DNA of 64,000 nucleotides from Acidovorax sp. YS12 (GCA_021496925.1 CP053915.1:372001-436000), one strand, 5' to 3'. Counted from the stretch's first letter, positions 1-9,011 are shown. A program made the numbers and translations. The notes: generated by a model from the letters alone, not told the origin.

Positions 1-127
1 CGAAGCGCTTTTGCATGGGGGACGCCTGTCGGTCGGGGGCTGTATAGGGAGCAGGATAGGGGGGCGGGAAGCCCGCGGGCACTGACGCGGGCACACCGGT
101 GCGAAGGGAGCGAACCGGAAGGAAAGG

Positions 128-886
128 TCAGCGCGACCAGTCCAGCGAATGCCCCACCAGACGATCCACGCGTGCCGTCAGGTCGCTGAAGTGCGCCTCC
201 ATGATGGTGTCGCATTCGGCGCCGAACGGGGGATAAGGCGGCGCCACGTTGGCAACCGGCACCTGGTTGCCAAACCCCGCGACGTCCACCTCCAGAAAAT
301 CCGCGATCGACTGCACCGTGCGCTGCGGCTGATGCTCGAACGCCGCCAAACTCATGACCAGAAAGCGGTCGCGCGCAAAGAGGCTGAAGTAGCGGGCCAG
401 TTGCTCATCGTAGAAGGAGGAGCGCATATACATGAAATTCCAGAAGTAATGCCGGCATTCCGAGAAAAAGCGGCGGGAGTGGAATCTCTCCCCCTCCATG
501 CACAGCGCATCCAGAAAGGTCGGTGCCAGTTCCATCGGACGGCCGTCTTCATGCAGGCTACGGCGCAAGTGTTCATACAAGGAATACGCCCGTGCCTTGG
601 GCTGCCTGAGGATGATCAGGAATCTGGCCTCCGGGAAAAGATCCCGAAGGATGGGCGCCGTCTCCGGATTCGAGAAATAGACGTGTGAGGCATCGACACG
701 ATACCTGGCGTCGGAATCGAAGAGACGGAAGTAGTCCACCGGGTTACGTACCACCTGGAAGTGGCTGCAGAAGAAACTGGGTTCCTTCGGATCGCAGACG
801 TGGATGTCGGGGTGCCGTGCCAGCAGGTGATAAAGGGAGGTGGTGCCGCATTTTCCCGCACCGAGCACGAACAGGTTGGGATGCAT
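128..886 (-). CDS. Sulfotransferase family protein
   Basis: A 252-residue predicted PAPS-dependent sulfotransferase, which would transfer sulfate to a hydroxyl of an acceptor, probably a sugar. LGAGKCGTTSLYHLL at residues 8-22 fits the P-loop-like 5'-phosphosulfate site, and LRQPKARAYSLYEH at 93-106 fits the 3'-phosphate site. There is no signal peptide, so it should be cytoplasmic. It lies on the same strand as, and 255 bp downstream of, the two polysaccharide ABC exporter genes, so decoration of an exported surface glycan is the natural inference; the acceptor cannot be read from the sequence. Nothing is recognised in the gap 887-1141. A minus-strand ATG at position 16 might begin a further gene cut by the window edge. 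Confidence 0.85.
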   Translation of the reverse strand: MHPNLFVLGAGKCGTTSLYHLLARHPDIHVCDPKEPSFFCSHFQVVRNPVDYFRLFDSDARYRVDASHVYFSNPETAPILRDLFPEARFLIILRQPKARAYSLYEHLRRSLHEDGRPMELAPTFLDALCMEGERFHSRRFFSECRHYFWNFMYMRSSFYDEQLARYFSLFARDRFLVMSLAAFEHQPQRTVQSIADFLEVDVAGFGNQVPVANVAPPYPPFGAECDTIMEAHFSDLTARVDRLVGHSLDWSR

Positions 887-1141
887 CAGTGAATCCCGCG
901 ATAACGAGGGTCATGGAAGGCGGGGGGGCGCGATTCGATATTGTGGAAGCGGAGATAGGGGAGGAAATTAGTCATGGGGGATCAAATGGACGGGGATTGC
1001 CAAAATTTGGAAAACCCGGGGTGCGACAGCTAACCGCCACCAAAGAAACAAATCCGGTTGGTGAAGCGCAAGGCTTGTCGAGATCATCGATGGTTGAGGG
1101 CCGACGTAATAAGCCAGTAAGCCAGACCTCAGCCCTGGTAC

Positions 1142-1891
1142 TCACGCTTGCAAATGCTGGCGCAGGCATTCTTCGACATCCCCCGCCAGCACTACCCGCC
1201 CCTCTTCCATCAGCACCGCCCGATTGCAAAACTTGCGCAGAATGGCTTCGTTATGGGAGGCCAGCACCAGGATCTGCGCCCTGGCCATGATGGCTTGGAG
1301 GCGGTCGTGGGCCTTGTGCAGGAAACGGGCATCCCCCACGCCGATCATCTCGTCCATCAGCAGGATGTCCTGCGTCACCGAGGTGGACACCGCGAAGGCC
1401 AGCCGCAGCAGCATGCCCGACGAGTAGGCGCGCACCGGCAGCTTGAGATACTCCCCCAGTTCGGTGAATGCTTCCACGTCGGGAATTAGCTGACGCGCCT
1501 GCCTTTTGTCCAGCCCCATCACGATGCCGCGCGACACGATGAACTCGTAGCCGTCGGCGTCCGGATCCATGCCCAGCATTAGATCCGTCAGCGCCGACAC
1601 CCGCCCTTCGCAGTGAAAATCACCACCGGTCGGCTCATAGACCCCCGACAGCACCCGCAGCAGGGTAGTCTTGCCGGCGCCGTTGCGGCCGATCAGTGCC
1701 AAGCGGTCACCCGGGCGCAGTTCCAAGTCAATGTCGCGCAGGGCGTGCACCTCGGCGCGGTGGCCGCCCAGAGCGTCGATGCGCCCCTGTCCTCGGCCAC
1801 GGAAGCCCACCAGGGAATTGATCAGCCCCAGGGATTGACCGGTGCTCACCGGAAAATCCACGCACACCTTGTTCAGCAACATTCCAGCCAT
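1142..1891 (-). CDS. Polysaccharide ABC exporter, ATP-binding subunit (Wzt/KpsT-like)
   Basis: A 249-residue nucleotide-binding subunit of an ABC transporter that energises export of lipid-linked polysaccharide (O antigen, capsule or teichoic-type polymer) across the inner membrane. Walker A is GRNGAGKTT at 68-76, the signature is YSSGM at 156-160 in place of LSGGQ, and Walker B is ILLMDE at 176-181. The SSGM signature and the short length are typical of the Wzt/KpsT/TagH branch. It lacks the C-terminal carbohydrate-binding domain of the longer Wzt proteins, so substrate recognition is probably of the KpsT type. It follows the permease gene with a 14-bp gap, a two-gene export operon. Confidence 0.93.
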   Translation of the reverse strand: MAGMLLNKVCVDFPVSTGQSLGLINSLVGFRGRGQGRIDALGGHRAEVHALRDIDLELRPGDRLALIGRNGAGKTTLLRVLSGVYEPTGGDFHCEGRVSALTDLMLGMDPDADGYEFIVSRGIVMGLDKRQARQLIPDVEAFTELGEYLKLPVRAYSSGMLLRLAFAVSTSVTQDILLMDEMIGVGDARFLHKAHDRLQAIMARAQILVLASHNEAILRKFCNRAVLMEEGRVVLAGDVEECLRQHLQA

Positions 1892-1905
1892 GGCTACCCG
1901 GCCCC

Positions 1906-2709
1906 TTATAACCAGTACACGATGCGCCGCCGCGCACCCAGGTAGATCAGCACGAAAACCACCCCCAGCCCCACCGTCACGCAGCAGGCCATGTAGAGCG
2001 TTGCAGTCTCCGGCACCTCACCGAGCAGGGGCCGGCGCAACAGGTCGAGGAAAGCCGCGAACGGATTCCAGGTCACCACCAAGCGGGCGCGCTCGGTTAG
2101 CTGGTCGGGTTGCCACATCACCGGCGTCACGAAGAAGCTGATCTGCATCAGGCTGGACACCATCATCGGCACGTCGCGGAAACGCGCGGAGATGGCACCC
2201 AGGATCGCCACTAGGAAGGCCCCAGCCAGCACTGTGAGCAGTAGCCCTGCCAGCAGCCATTCCAGCTGAGCCTCGCCCATGGCACCGCCCCACCACAGCA
2301 CGCCCAACACCACCGGCAGGTTGTGCGCGAGCATGATCAGGTTGCGCCACATCACCCGCCAGACGAAGGCGGTTTTGGGGTAAGGCGTCTGCTTGAGGAA
2401 GGACTCAGCGCCGATGTAGGTCTGGCAGCCCTCCTGCGCCAGCGACGAGAAAAAGCTAAATACCACGTGCCCGACGCAGAAATAAGGCAGATAGGTGTCC
2501 AGCGACATTTTGAACAATTGCGCACCGATCAGCGCGAACACCACAATGAAGATCGCGGTATTAAGCGAAAGCCACACCGGCCCCAGAAAAGAACGCCGAT
2601 ACTGCTTGAGCACATCGCCCCAGCCCAGATGCATCCAGAAGCGCCACAGAACTAGCGAGCCGGTGACATCCTTCAATAGGCGCTCCCACTGGGGGCTGGG
2701 TTTCTTCAT
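1906..2709 (-). CDS. Polysaccharide ABC exporter, permease (Wzm/KpsM-like)
   Basis: A 267-residue ABC-2 type inner-membrane permease partnering the ATPase immediately downstream. Six hydrophobic segments are visible, including SLNTAIFIVVFALIGAQLF and the last one before a short basic C terminus, RRRIVYWL. The N-terminal cytoplasmic stretch with KQYRRSFLGPVWLSL is the usual signature of this family (Arg-rich, 'RRSxLGPxW'). I chose the ATG at 2709; a GTG at 2724 would add five residues. The 142 bases up to the end of the receptor fragment at 2852 contain no recognisable gene. Confidence 0.92.
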   Translation of the reverse strand: MKKPSPQWERLLKDVTGSLVLWRFWMHLGWGDVLKQYRRSFLGPVWLSLNTAIFIVVFALIGAQLFKMSLDTYLPYFCVGHVVFSFFSSLAQEGCQTYIGAESFLKQTPYPKTAFVWRVMWRNLIMLAHNLPVVLGVLWWGGAMGEAQLEWLLAGLLLTVLAGAFLVAILGAISARFRDVPMMVSSLMQISFFVTPVMWQPDQLTERARLVVTWNPFAAFLDLLRRPLLGEVPETATLYMACCVTVGLGVVFVLIYLGARRRIVYWL

Positions 2710-2851
2710 GGCTGAAAAAATCACGAGTTTCCGGTCAGATCGGGCAACCTGCCCCAGGGGGCCGCAATTGTAATGGGTTCGAGCGAATTTTTTTGTTTGT
2801 AATTGCCACAGACACCTCGGGCCTTCACGAACCGCCCGGGCGGCGGGACGG

Positions 2852-4932
2852 TCACCAGCTGTAGCGTGCCGTCAAGGTGAAGTTGCGTTCATCCCCGTAG
2901 TAGCAGACGCTGGGGCAGGCTGCGACGTAGGTCTTGTTTCCCAGGTTCTTGAGGTTCAGGGCGAATTGCCACTTGTCCCACTGGTAGCGCAAGGCGGCGT
3001 CATAGAGAGTGAAAGACGGTATGGCCATGCGGTTGACCTCCTGCTCGCCCACGTGCCGCACGCCCAAGCCCAGGCTGAGGCCGGGTGCGGCCAGCAGTTT
3101 GTAGTCCAGCCAGAGCGATGCCATGTTGCGCGGCACCGAAGTGGGCCGGGCGCCGATATTGCTCTCGCTGCCGGCGGTGATCTTGGCATCGGTCACCGAC
3201 AGCGCGGCGACGAGGCTCAGTTGCCGGGTGACGTCGGCGCGGCCTTCAATCTCCATGCCGCGCGACCGGACCTCGCCTGTCTGCGTCAGATACCCCACAT
3301 GCTCGGGATCGCTGGTCAGCACGTTGCGCTCCTTGATTTCGTACGCCGCGACCGTTACCGACGCATTCATGCCTTGCGGCTCGTATTTCACGCCGATTTC
3401 ATGCTGCGTTCCGGTCGTGGGTTTCAGGCGCTGGAGGTGAAAGTCCGTGCCAGCGGTTGGCTGGAACGAGCGGCTGTAGCTGTAGTAGGGCGAGATGCCG
3501 TTGCCAGCCAGGTACATCAGGGCCAGGCGTGGCGTGAAGGCATGGGCCTTGTCGGCTGGTGTGCCCGCGCCTTGGTCATAGAGGGTGGCGTCGTAGCGGC
3601 CACCGAGCACGGCGATCCAGCGTTCGCCGAACTTGATCTGGTCCTGCACATAAAACCCCAGCTGCCTGGAGTGATCCTCGCCGCTTCTGGTGGCGCCGGA
3701 GACGGGGGCGCCGTAGGCTGGCGAGAACAGGTCCAGCGGCGCTACCATGCCGAAGCGCTGGGTGCGCGTGAAGTCGCTCTGCCGCCAGTCGAGCCCGGCC
3801 AGCAGGTTGTGCTCGAAGCGGCCATGCCGGATCTGGCCATGCAATTGGTTGTCGAGGCTGACGCCCTTGTCGCTGTCGACGCGCGCGACAGCGTAGCGCT
3901 GTGCCAGCCGGGGCGTTTCCGCGATGACGCGAGGGTATACGGCAACGTAATCGGAGTGGACGTCGTAGTCGTATGCCAGCAGGTTCTGGCGGAACTTCCA
4001 GGCGTCGTTGAAGCTGTGCTCCAGTTGGTAGCCCCAGCGTTTGCCCCGGCTGTCGTGCCGGTTGTTGCCGGGCTCTCCGACGAACAGATGCCGGGAAACC
4101 TGCCCTGCGGCATGGGGCAGCAGCGTGCCATCGAGGGGCTTGCCTGGATCGAAGGCGGCATGGGCCGAGTCGTAGGCACCCAGCAGTGTCAGCAGGGTGG
4201 AGTCGGTCAATTGCCAGTCCAGCGCGCCGGACAGCGACGTCCTGTCGTTGGGGTTCTCGCGGATCATGCTGTCGCTGTCGCGCTGCAGGCCCGTCAGGCG
4301 ATAGCGGATGCGGCCATCCTGCGTCGCGGGGCCGCCGAGGTCCACGGCGATCTGCCTGCGATTCCAGCTGCCGGCCTGGACTTCGATCTCCCGCACCGGC
4401 GCGGCCGTCGGGCGCTTGCTCACCAGGTTGATGACGCCGCCGGGCGTGGCCTGGCCGTACATGATGGAGGCGGGGCCCTTGAGAAGTTCGATGCGCTCGA
4501 AGCTGTAGGGCTCCATCGAGGCGCTGAGCGAGTTCGCGGGGAATTTGCTCCCATTGAGGTAAAGCGCTTCGGTGCCCAGCGTACTGAAGCCGCGCACGAC
4601 GAAGCGTGTGCCCGCGCTGCGCGTTCCGCCGCCCTCGAACTGGGACACGCCGGCCGTGTATTCCAATGCCTGGTCCAGGGAGTCTGCCGCTTGCGCCTGG
4701 ATCTGCTCGCGCGGGACCACGCTGACCGATTGCGGTGTTTCGGACAGCGGCATGTCGGTCTTGGTCGCGGTCGCGCTGCGTCTGGCAACGAAGCCGCCAA
4801 CCGGGCCGCTTGCGGTCTCGTGGCCGGCGGTTACCCGGACTTCGGTCAGCACGGCGCCGTCACCGGCAGCCGGCGCTGCCCGGCGCAGCAGGTATCCGCC
4901 CTGGGGTTGCACCACCGCTTCCAGGCCGCTGC
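2852..4932 (-). pseudogene. TonB-dependent siderophore receptor, 3' fragment (interrupted by prophage)
   Basis: Codes for the last 691 residues of an outer-membrane TonB-dependent receptor: the end of the STN signalling domain (GLEAVVQPQGGYLLRR), a plug domain (SETPQSVSVVPREQIQ, then GTRFVVRGFS), and a 22-strand barrel ending in the aromatic NFTLTARYSW. The open frame runs 37 codons into the prophage end, up to 5044, but those residues are phage-tip DNA and carry no signal peptide, so no functional receptor is expected from here. The missing start is at 45152-45410. Deleting the prophage and one copy of the 6-bp duplication rejoins the two parts in frame as 777 codons. The STN domain marks it as a FecA-type receptor that signals to the sigma/FecR pair at 45.6-47.2 kb. 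Confidence 0.93.
4927..4932. repeat. Target-site duplication, left copy
   Basis: CGCTGC lies directly outside the prophage TG terminus and recurs at 45152-45157 directly outside the CA terminus. With this 6-bp unit both prophage tips begin TG when read inward; a 5-bp unit (GCTGC) would leave one tip without TG. One copy belongs to the reconstructed receptor reading frame (codons for Gly-Ser-Gly). Confidence 0.92.
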
Positions 4933-4976
4933 TGAAGCGCGGCGCGATAAATCCAGCCGCATCAGCGCGATAAATC
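4933..4976. repeat. Prophage left terminus with two transposase-binding-type repeats
   Basis: The tip begins TGAAGC. GGCGCGATAAATC starts 8 nt inside the end (4941-4953) and AGCGCGATAAATC starts 31 nt inside (4964-4976), both reading inward. The same pair at the same two distances is found inverted at the right end, as expected of transposase A binding sites in the two ends of a Mu-like transpososome. The stretch from 4977 to 5092 holds no gene. Confidence 0.88.
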
Positions 4977-5092
4977 AAAGCCACGGGACTTTCTGAGCAG
5001 GAAACAAATTTGCAATAACGGCGCGCCGTCAGCACCGTCAGCAAAACTCCCGACTCGCACTTTGCGGGGCCTCAACCTAGAGTCTGACCGCA

Positions 5093-5323
5093 ATGACCGC
5101 TCCCCAATCCAAAGCATCCCTCGTGCGCGAACACATGGCCGCTGGCCGCTGGGCCGAGGCCGTCCGGCTAGCCGCATCGTTCCCTCGCCTGGACAAGCAC
5201 CGCACGGCCATCCTTGACGCCCGCACGGCCTACACGAACCCGCGCTGGCTCGCCCAGCTCGGCATTGACCCCGAGACCGCCAAGGAAGCCGGGCACGCCG
5301 CCCTGCGCGAGCGCTTCGCCTGA
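5093..5323 (+). CDS. Small hypothetical phage protein at the left end
   Basis: A 76-residue charged, alpha-helical protein on the plus strand, transcribed away from the left tip and converging on the methyltransferase gene (stop codons 7 bp apart). The N-terminal part (SLVREHMAAGRWAEAVRLAASFPRL) looks like one helix-turn-helix of a TPR-like pair, followed by a short 'NPRWLAQLGIDPE' segment. No catalytic motif is seen. Its position at the extreme end of the prophage, opposite in direction to the tail genes, suggests accessory cargo. I do not recognise the family. Confidence 0.7.
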   Translation: MTAPQSKASLVREHMAAGRWAEAVRLAASFPRLDKHRTAILDARTAYTNPRWLAQLGIDPETAKEAGHAALRERFA

Positions 5324-5329
5324 GCGGTA

Positions 5330-6343
5330 TCAGCGCACCGCCCCGCAGGCGGCCGTGGCGCGCCGAGCGTCGCCCTTGACGAACACCAGCACCTGCTGGT
5401 GCGTCCGGCCCAGCTTGCGAGACACCTCAAACGCCTTGCCCGCCCGGATCGGCAGCGAACCGGCCGACGTGACTAGGATGGCTTCGTTGTAGAGCTGAGC
5501 ACCAGCATCCCGGAAGGCTGCGATGGTGTCGCCCACGAAGCCGCGCTGCAGGCCCTTGGTGTCCCGGAAGTCGCCGACCACGAAACAGGCGAAGCGGTCG
5601 GGCCGCAGCAGGGCCACGGACTCCTTGATGATCTGGCGGTAGGTCTGCAGGAAGCGGGGATAGCGCATGGTTGAAAGATCGGCCTCGTCGTCGCTATAGC
5701 GTTCCAGGTTGCCGTAGGGCGGACAGGAAAACAGCAAGTCGGCCTGCACCTCGGGCAGCGCCTGGCGCACCGTCAGCGCGTCGCCCTGCACCCAGCGCGG
5801 CGGGGGCATGCCAGGCTGGCCCAGTGCGGCCCACTGCGCGCGGTTGGCCTGCACCTGCTCGGCGCGCAAGTCAACGCCTGCATAGGCCCGGCCCGTGGCC
5901 GCTGCGACGATACCGCGCACGCTGCCGCCTGCGAAGGGGTCGAGCACCAGATGGCCCGGCGCAGAAAACCAGCGGTACACCAGCTCGCACAGCACCGGGT
6001 CGAACACGCTGGTGCCCTGGTGCCGGATCTTGTCCGGGTGGGCCTGGGCGAACTCGGCCCAGCTCGCCTTGCGGCCGAGGGCCACCTCGTAGGCGTTCTT
6101 GGCCGCGTAGGTTGCGGGTGGCTGCGCCGAGGTGGGGTACAGCAGGCGGTCGCTGCGGCCCAGCTCGGACTGGATGCCGGTGGCGAGCCATGCGGCTTTG
6201 CGGTCGCGCCACCAGCCCGTGCGCGCATCCAGCAGCGAGAACGGCACCGCCAGGAAGCGGTCAGCCAGCGATGGATTGCGCCCGCCGCTGGGGATCGTGT
6301 CCGGGCCGGGCGGGGTGAATATGGGAAAAGTTGCTTTCGTCAT
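5330..6343 (-). CDS. DNA amino-methyltransferase (phage modification enzyme)
   Basis: A 337-residue S-adenosylmethionine-dependent DNA methyltransferase of the N6-adenine/N4-cytosine kind. A motif X-like HQGTSVFDPVLCELVYRWF (108-126) precedes the SAM-binding motif I, DPFAGGSVRG (135-144), and the catalytic motif IV is SCPPYG (206-211), giving the gamma-type order X-I-IV. Target sequence and modified base cannot be told. It occupies the place of mom in Mu and starts inside the overlapping com-like gene (83-bp overlap), so translation coupling or Com-controlled expression is likely. Expected role: modifying phage DNA late in infection to evade host restriction. Confidence 0.88.
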   Translation of the reverse strand: MTKATFPIFTPPGPDTIPSGGRNPSLADRFLAVPFSLLDARTGWWRDRKAAWLATGIQSELGRSDRLLYPTSAQPPATYAAKNAYEVALGRKASWAEFAQAHPDKIRHQGTSVFDPVLCELVYRWFSAPGHLVLDPFAGGSVRGIVAAATGRAYAGVDLRAEQVQANRAQWAALGQPGMPPPRWVQGDALTVRQALPEVQADLLFSCPPYGNLERYSDDEADLSTMRYPRFLQTYRQIIKESVALLRPDRFACFVVGDFRDTKGLQRGFVGDTIAAFRDAGAQLYNEAILVTSAGSLPIRAGKAFEVSRKLGRTHQQVLVFVKGDARRATAACGAVR

Positions 6344-6509
6344 TCGAGCGTTTCAAAGGTTGGACGCTCGGCTGGCGTTCTGACAAAGAGGCGCTCGCGG
6401 CGCTCGGGAACTGATTCAGCGTCCCACAGCGGGGGCACTTGATAGCGAGGCGAGCGAAGATGCCTTCGCCCAGTTTGCGGCCACATGCGCCGCACCTTAT
6501 TTCTTCCAT
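6261..6509 (-). CDS. com: Com-like zinc-finger translational regulator
   Basis: An 82-residue protein whose first 37 residues match the Mu Com family: MEEIRCGACGRKLGEGIF with a CxxC pair at Cys6/Cys9 and a second pair, CPRC, at 25-28, making a four-cysteine zinc finger. Com of Mu binds the mom mRNA and opens its start region. Here the 3' part of the gene overlaps the start of a DNA methyltransferase rather than a Mom homologue, so the control device appears to be kept with a different modifying enzyme. The start ATG at 6509 follows AGGAAATAGG. The longer frame upstream, to 7121, is out of keeping with the family and overlaps a tail gene, so I reject it. Confidence 0.86.
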   Translation of the reverse strand: MEEIRCGACGRKLGEGIFARLAIKCPRCGTLNQFPSAASASLSERQPSVQPLKRSNDESNFSHIHPARPGHDPQRRAQSIAG

Positions 6510-6534
6510 TGCAAGCCTATTTCCTGTTGCGAAA

Positions 6535-6563
6535 ATGGTAGGCTCGACGCGCTCTCGCGAGAG
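6535..6563 (-). promoter_or_regulatory. Candidate promoter/operator of com-methyltransferase
   Basis: On the minus strand a perfect 12-bp palindrome, CTCTCGCGAGAG (6552-6563), is followed 11 nt later by TACCAT (6535-6540), a plausible -10 hexamer. Initiation near 6528 would give a leader of about 19 nt before the com ATG. The palindrome would then cover the -35 region, as an operator or activator site. The late-promoter dyad seen at four other places in the prophage is absent here. Confidence 0.4.
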
Positions 6564-6660
6564 TGGCGGGTCTTGCCTGACTTGCAGGGCAATTCTGCAG
6601 GTTGGGGGCCCGGCTTGGTGTTCGTAGCACCTAGCCAGGTCGCCCGTCTTTTTTGTTGCG

Positions 6661-7386
6661 TTACCCCTCTGCCCATCTCGAGCCGCGCAGCTCAAACTCC
6701 AAAGTGCCCACAGGGGCACCATCGAGCATGGCCGTGGCCACCAGCGTGCTGGGGACGATAGAAGACTGCAGCGAATGCAACACCGGGTACACATAGATGG
6801 CGGCGCCGTAAGGCACGGCCATGCTGCCGTCAGAGCTGCTGCCCAGCACTGTGCCGGGGGATGACCATGCCAGCTCCCATTGCACACGCTCTGCACCCGG
6901 GCCAAAGTAGGCACCTGCGTAGTACATATGCCCGTATTCGTTGGCCGTGGATGCGAGATATGAAATACGTGTGCAGCGCCACGAACCGCTAGGGATGGTG
7001 GGCGGCAGCTGCTGGCCGTATTCGCCCCACCAGGGATCGCCCCTGTAGCCCACGCCTGGATCCACCTCGGGAAACTCAACCGCAGGCCATGGCAGCACCT
7101 CGCCCTCGAAAACCAGGTCAACCATATTGCTTAATGTCACCATCCAGCGGCCAGGCTCGCCGTCCATAGCGGTCGGGGTTGTGCTGGCCCACTCAGGGAT
7201 CAAAGGACTGGGGGCCACCCAACTGACGGCACCGCCAGCGACGGGGGCTTGCGGGGGCACTGGCGCAGCCCCCTCCTTGCGCACCTGCACCGCCCCCTCC
7301 TTGCGCACCTGCACCGCCAGCTCCACGCGCCGCCCAGGTACTTGCTGCACCGGCCTGGCCGGGAAAAACCGTCTGCGCTGCATCAC
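6661..7386 (-). CDS. Phage tail-associated hypothetical protein
   Basis: A 241-residue protein, last gene of the tail unit, overlapping the upstream tail gene by 4 bp. The N terminus is basic (MMQRRRFFPARPVQQ) and contains a perfect tandem repeat of VQVRKEGA encoded by a duplicated 24-bp unit. The rest is rich in Gly, Pro, Trp and beta-prone residues without recognisable catalytic motifs. Position after the large tip proteins suggests a distal tail or receptor-contact component, but this is inference from gene order. Confidence 0.72.
   Translation of the reverse strand: MMQRRRFFPARPVQQVPGRRVELAVQVRKEGAVQVRKEGAAPVPPQAPVAGGAVSWVAPSPLIPEWASTTPTAMDGEPGRWMVTLSNMVDLVFEGEVLPWPAVEFPEVDPGVGYRGDPWWGEYGQQLPPTIPSGSWRCTRISYLASTANEYGHMYYAGAYFGPGAERVQWELAWSSPGTVLGSSSDGSMAVPYGAAIYVYPVLHSLQSSIVPSTLVATAMLDGAPVGTLEFELRGSRWAEG
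7268..7315. repeat. Perfect 24-bp tandem duplication inside a tail gene
   Basis: Two adjacent identical 24-bp units (7268-7291 and 7292-7315) add eight residues (VQVRKEGA) to the N-terminal region of the 241-residue tail protein. The identity indicates a recent slippage or duplication event, and copy number may vary between strains. Confidence 0.9.
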
Positions 7387-9011
7387 ACCACCACCTCCAC
7401 CTCGCTAGGCGGGTAACCCTGGGCCTCAATCAGCAGCACATGCCGGCCGCGCTGCACGGGGAAAGACACGCGCCCGGCGCTGTCTGCGATGCGCGAAGCG
7501 CCGCCGTCGAGCGTGATCTTCGCGCCGCCCAAGGGCCGCCCCTGCTCGTCGCGTGCCGTGAAGATGATCTCGCCATTGGCCACCTCCACTGTCACGCCCG
7601 GCTGAATCACTGGGTCGAACGCGCTTGAAAGCGTTGTTGTCTCAATATGGGGCACCGGCCCCACGGGCGCCTCCACGGCGCAGACCAGGCCCGCCGCCGA
7701 CAAGTCCAGCTCCGCGCTCACCAGCCGGTGGCGGCCTGTGATGGGCGAGAGCGGGTGCGCCATGTCCACCCACGCGCCCGTGGCCACGTCAGTGAAAGTG
7801 TGCTGCCAGGTCACGCGCCAGCGCGGCCGGGCCAGCCAGCCCAGCACGCGCTGGCCCAGTTCCTCGGCCTGGCGCGGCGTGCGCAGCCAGGGCGCGGGCC
7901 ACTCCAGCTCCAGCAGGCCGAAATCCTTGACCGCCTCGGGCGCCTGGAGCTGTATCGCGCGCCGGTAGCGCTGGGCCGCGTGGTCGTAGTCGTACAGCAC
8001 GCGCACGGCCGTATGCAGCCCGGCCGCCGTGGTGCTCGCCTGCAGGCCCTGGGCCGTCAGCTTGTCCACGCGCAGCGCGGGCGCCGCGTCGTCGGGCAGC
8101 GGCGGCCAAGTGATCGCCACGCCCGGCATCGCCGCTGCCCAGGCGCCGCCGCAGGACTGCAGCAGCCCATCGACGGCCGCCCGGATGCTGATGCCGTTGT
8201 CGGCCAGCAGGCCGCCCAGCACGATATGCGCGGTCTCGGTGCGGTAGTCGTCCAGGTCGGCCCACTGCACCGGGGCGCGCGCAAGGTTGGCGAGCACGTC
8301 GTGCAGTATCTCGGCCGGGGTTTGCAGCAGCCGCCCGGTGTCCGGGTGCATGCGCCCGCGCAGGCGCACCGCCAGGCGCTCGCCCTCGGCCAGCGGCATC
8401 GCCAGCTCGACAAACGCCACGGCGCGGCCTGTGCTGTCCACGCCGTTGTAGAAGGCCCAGGCATCCGTGGCAACGTCATCGCGCTTGACTTCATCAACCC
8501 CTTGCACCGGGTGGTCGGCCAACAAGAAAACCCGCTGGTCGTCGCTGTACTGGATCGGCGTCAGCGTCACCTGGCCCCACACCCAGGGCAGCACCTTCAC
8601 ATCGCGCCAGCCGCCCCACACGGCGCTGGTGCGCAGCGGCACGTTGTCCGACAGCGGCCGGTCGGCCCCGGCCTCCAGGCTCATTCGCACCTCGCCGCCG
8701 AGCTGCAGGCCCACGGCGATGCCGTCGAACAGCACGCCCGCCTGCGTCGCCACGCGCACGGCGCGGCGCACCGGCGGGCATTGGCCCCACAGCCGGGTCA
8801 ACTGGCCGCCCGCGTTGTCCAGCGTGGCGTCCATGTTGCTCACGGGGGCGGCGGCAATGCCCGGGATGGACAACGGCCGCTGAATGCTCGACAGGCCCGC
8901 CAGCAGCGGCAGCGTCATGCCGTCCCGGCCGGGCGGCGCGGCGCTGCCCGGCCGCACCAGGTTGACCTGGCCGCCATCGGCCCCGGCGTCGATCTCAAGC
9001 CACGGCGTCAT
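7383..9011 (-). CDS. Phage tail tip/assembly protein
   Basis: A 542-residue protein beginning MTPWLEIDAG at 9011, where ATGA couples it to the stop of the 1091-residue tail protein. An upstream start at 9056 would lie inside that gene and is rejected. The first 400 residues are beta-rich and resemble the hub-type tail proteins following the tape measure in siphoviruses. The C-terminal 80 residues (after VQPGVTVEVANGEIIFTA-like text near 475) look like a carboxypeptidase-regulatory/Ig-like beta-sandwich (GRPLGGAKITLDGGASRIAD), often found in tail fibres. Exact role is inferred from order: tape measure, 1091-aa protein, this protein, small distal protein. Confidence 0.75.
   Translation of the reverse strand: MTPWLEIDAGADGGQVNLVRPGSAAPPGRDGMTLPLLAGLSSIQRPLSIPGIAAAPVSNMDATLDNAGGQLTRLWGQCPPVRRAVRVATQAGVLFDGIAVGLQLGGEVRMSLEAGADRPLSDNVPLRTSAVWGGWRDVKVLPWVWGQVTLTPIQYSDDQRVFLLADHPVQGVDEVKRDDVATDAWAFYNGVDSTGRAVAFVELAMPLAEGERLAVRLRGRMHPDTGRLLQTPAEILHDVLANLARAPVQWADLDDYRTETAHIVLGGLLADNGISIRAAVDGLLQSCGGAWAAAMPGVAITWPPLPDDAAPALRVDKLTAQGLQASTTAAGLHTAVRVLYDYDHAAQRYRRAIQLQAPEAVKDFGLLELEWPAPWLRTPRQAEELGQRVLGWLARPRWRVTWQHTFTDVATGAWVDMAHPLSPITGRHRLVSAELDLSAAGLVCAVEAPVGPVPHIETTTLSSAFDPVIQPGVTVEVANGEIIFTARDEQGRPLGGAKITLDGGASRIADSAGRVSFPVQRGRHVLLIEAQGYPPSEVEVVV

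Noticed and set aside
2966..4996. 676-codon open frame on the plus strand opposite the receptor
   Set aside because: Shadow of a GC-rich gene: no domain, composition skewed to Ala/Gly/Val/Arg, and the opposite strand encodes a clear receptor.
4933..5044. Start of the TonB receptor at 5044 as an intact 730-residue gene
   Set aside because: The first 37 codons are prophage terminal DNA containing the transposase repeats; they carry no signal peptide, and the true N terminus is at 45152-45410.
6261..7121. 286-codon frame containing the Com-like sequence
   Set aside because: The upstream 204 codons overlap a tail gene and have no family resemblance; the Com domain has its own ATG and ribosome site at 6509.
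7268..7315. CRISPR-like repeat
   Set aside because: Two directly adjacent copies without spacers, in frame in a coding region; no array found anywhere in the window.
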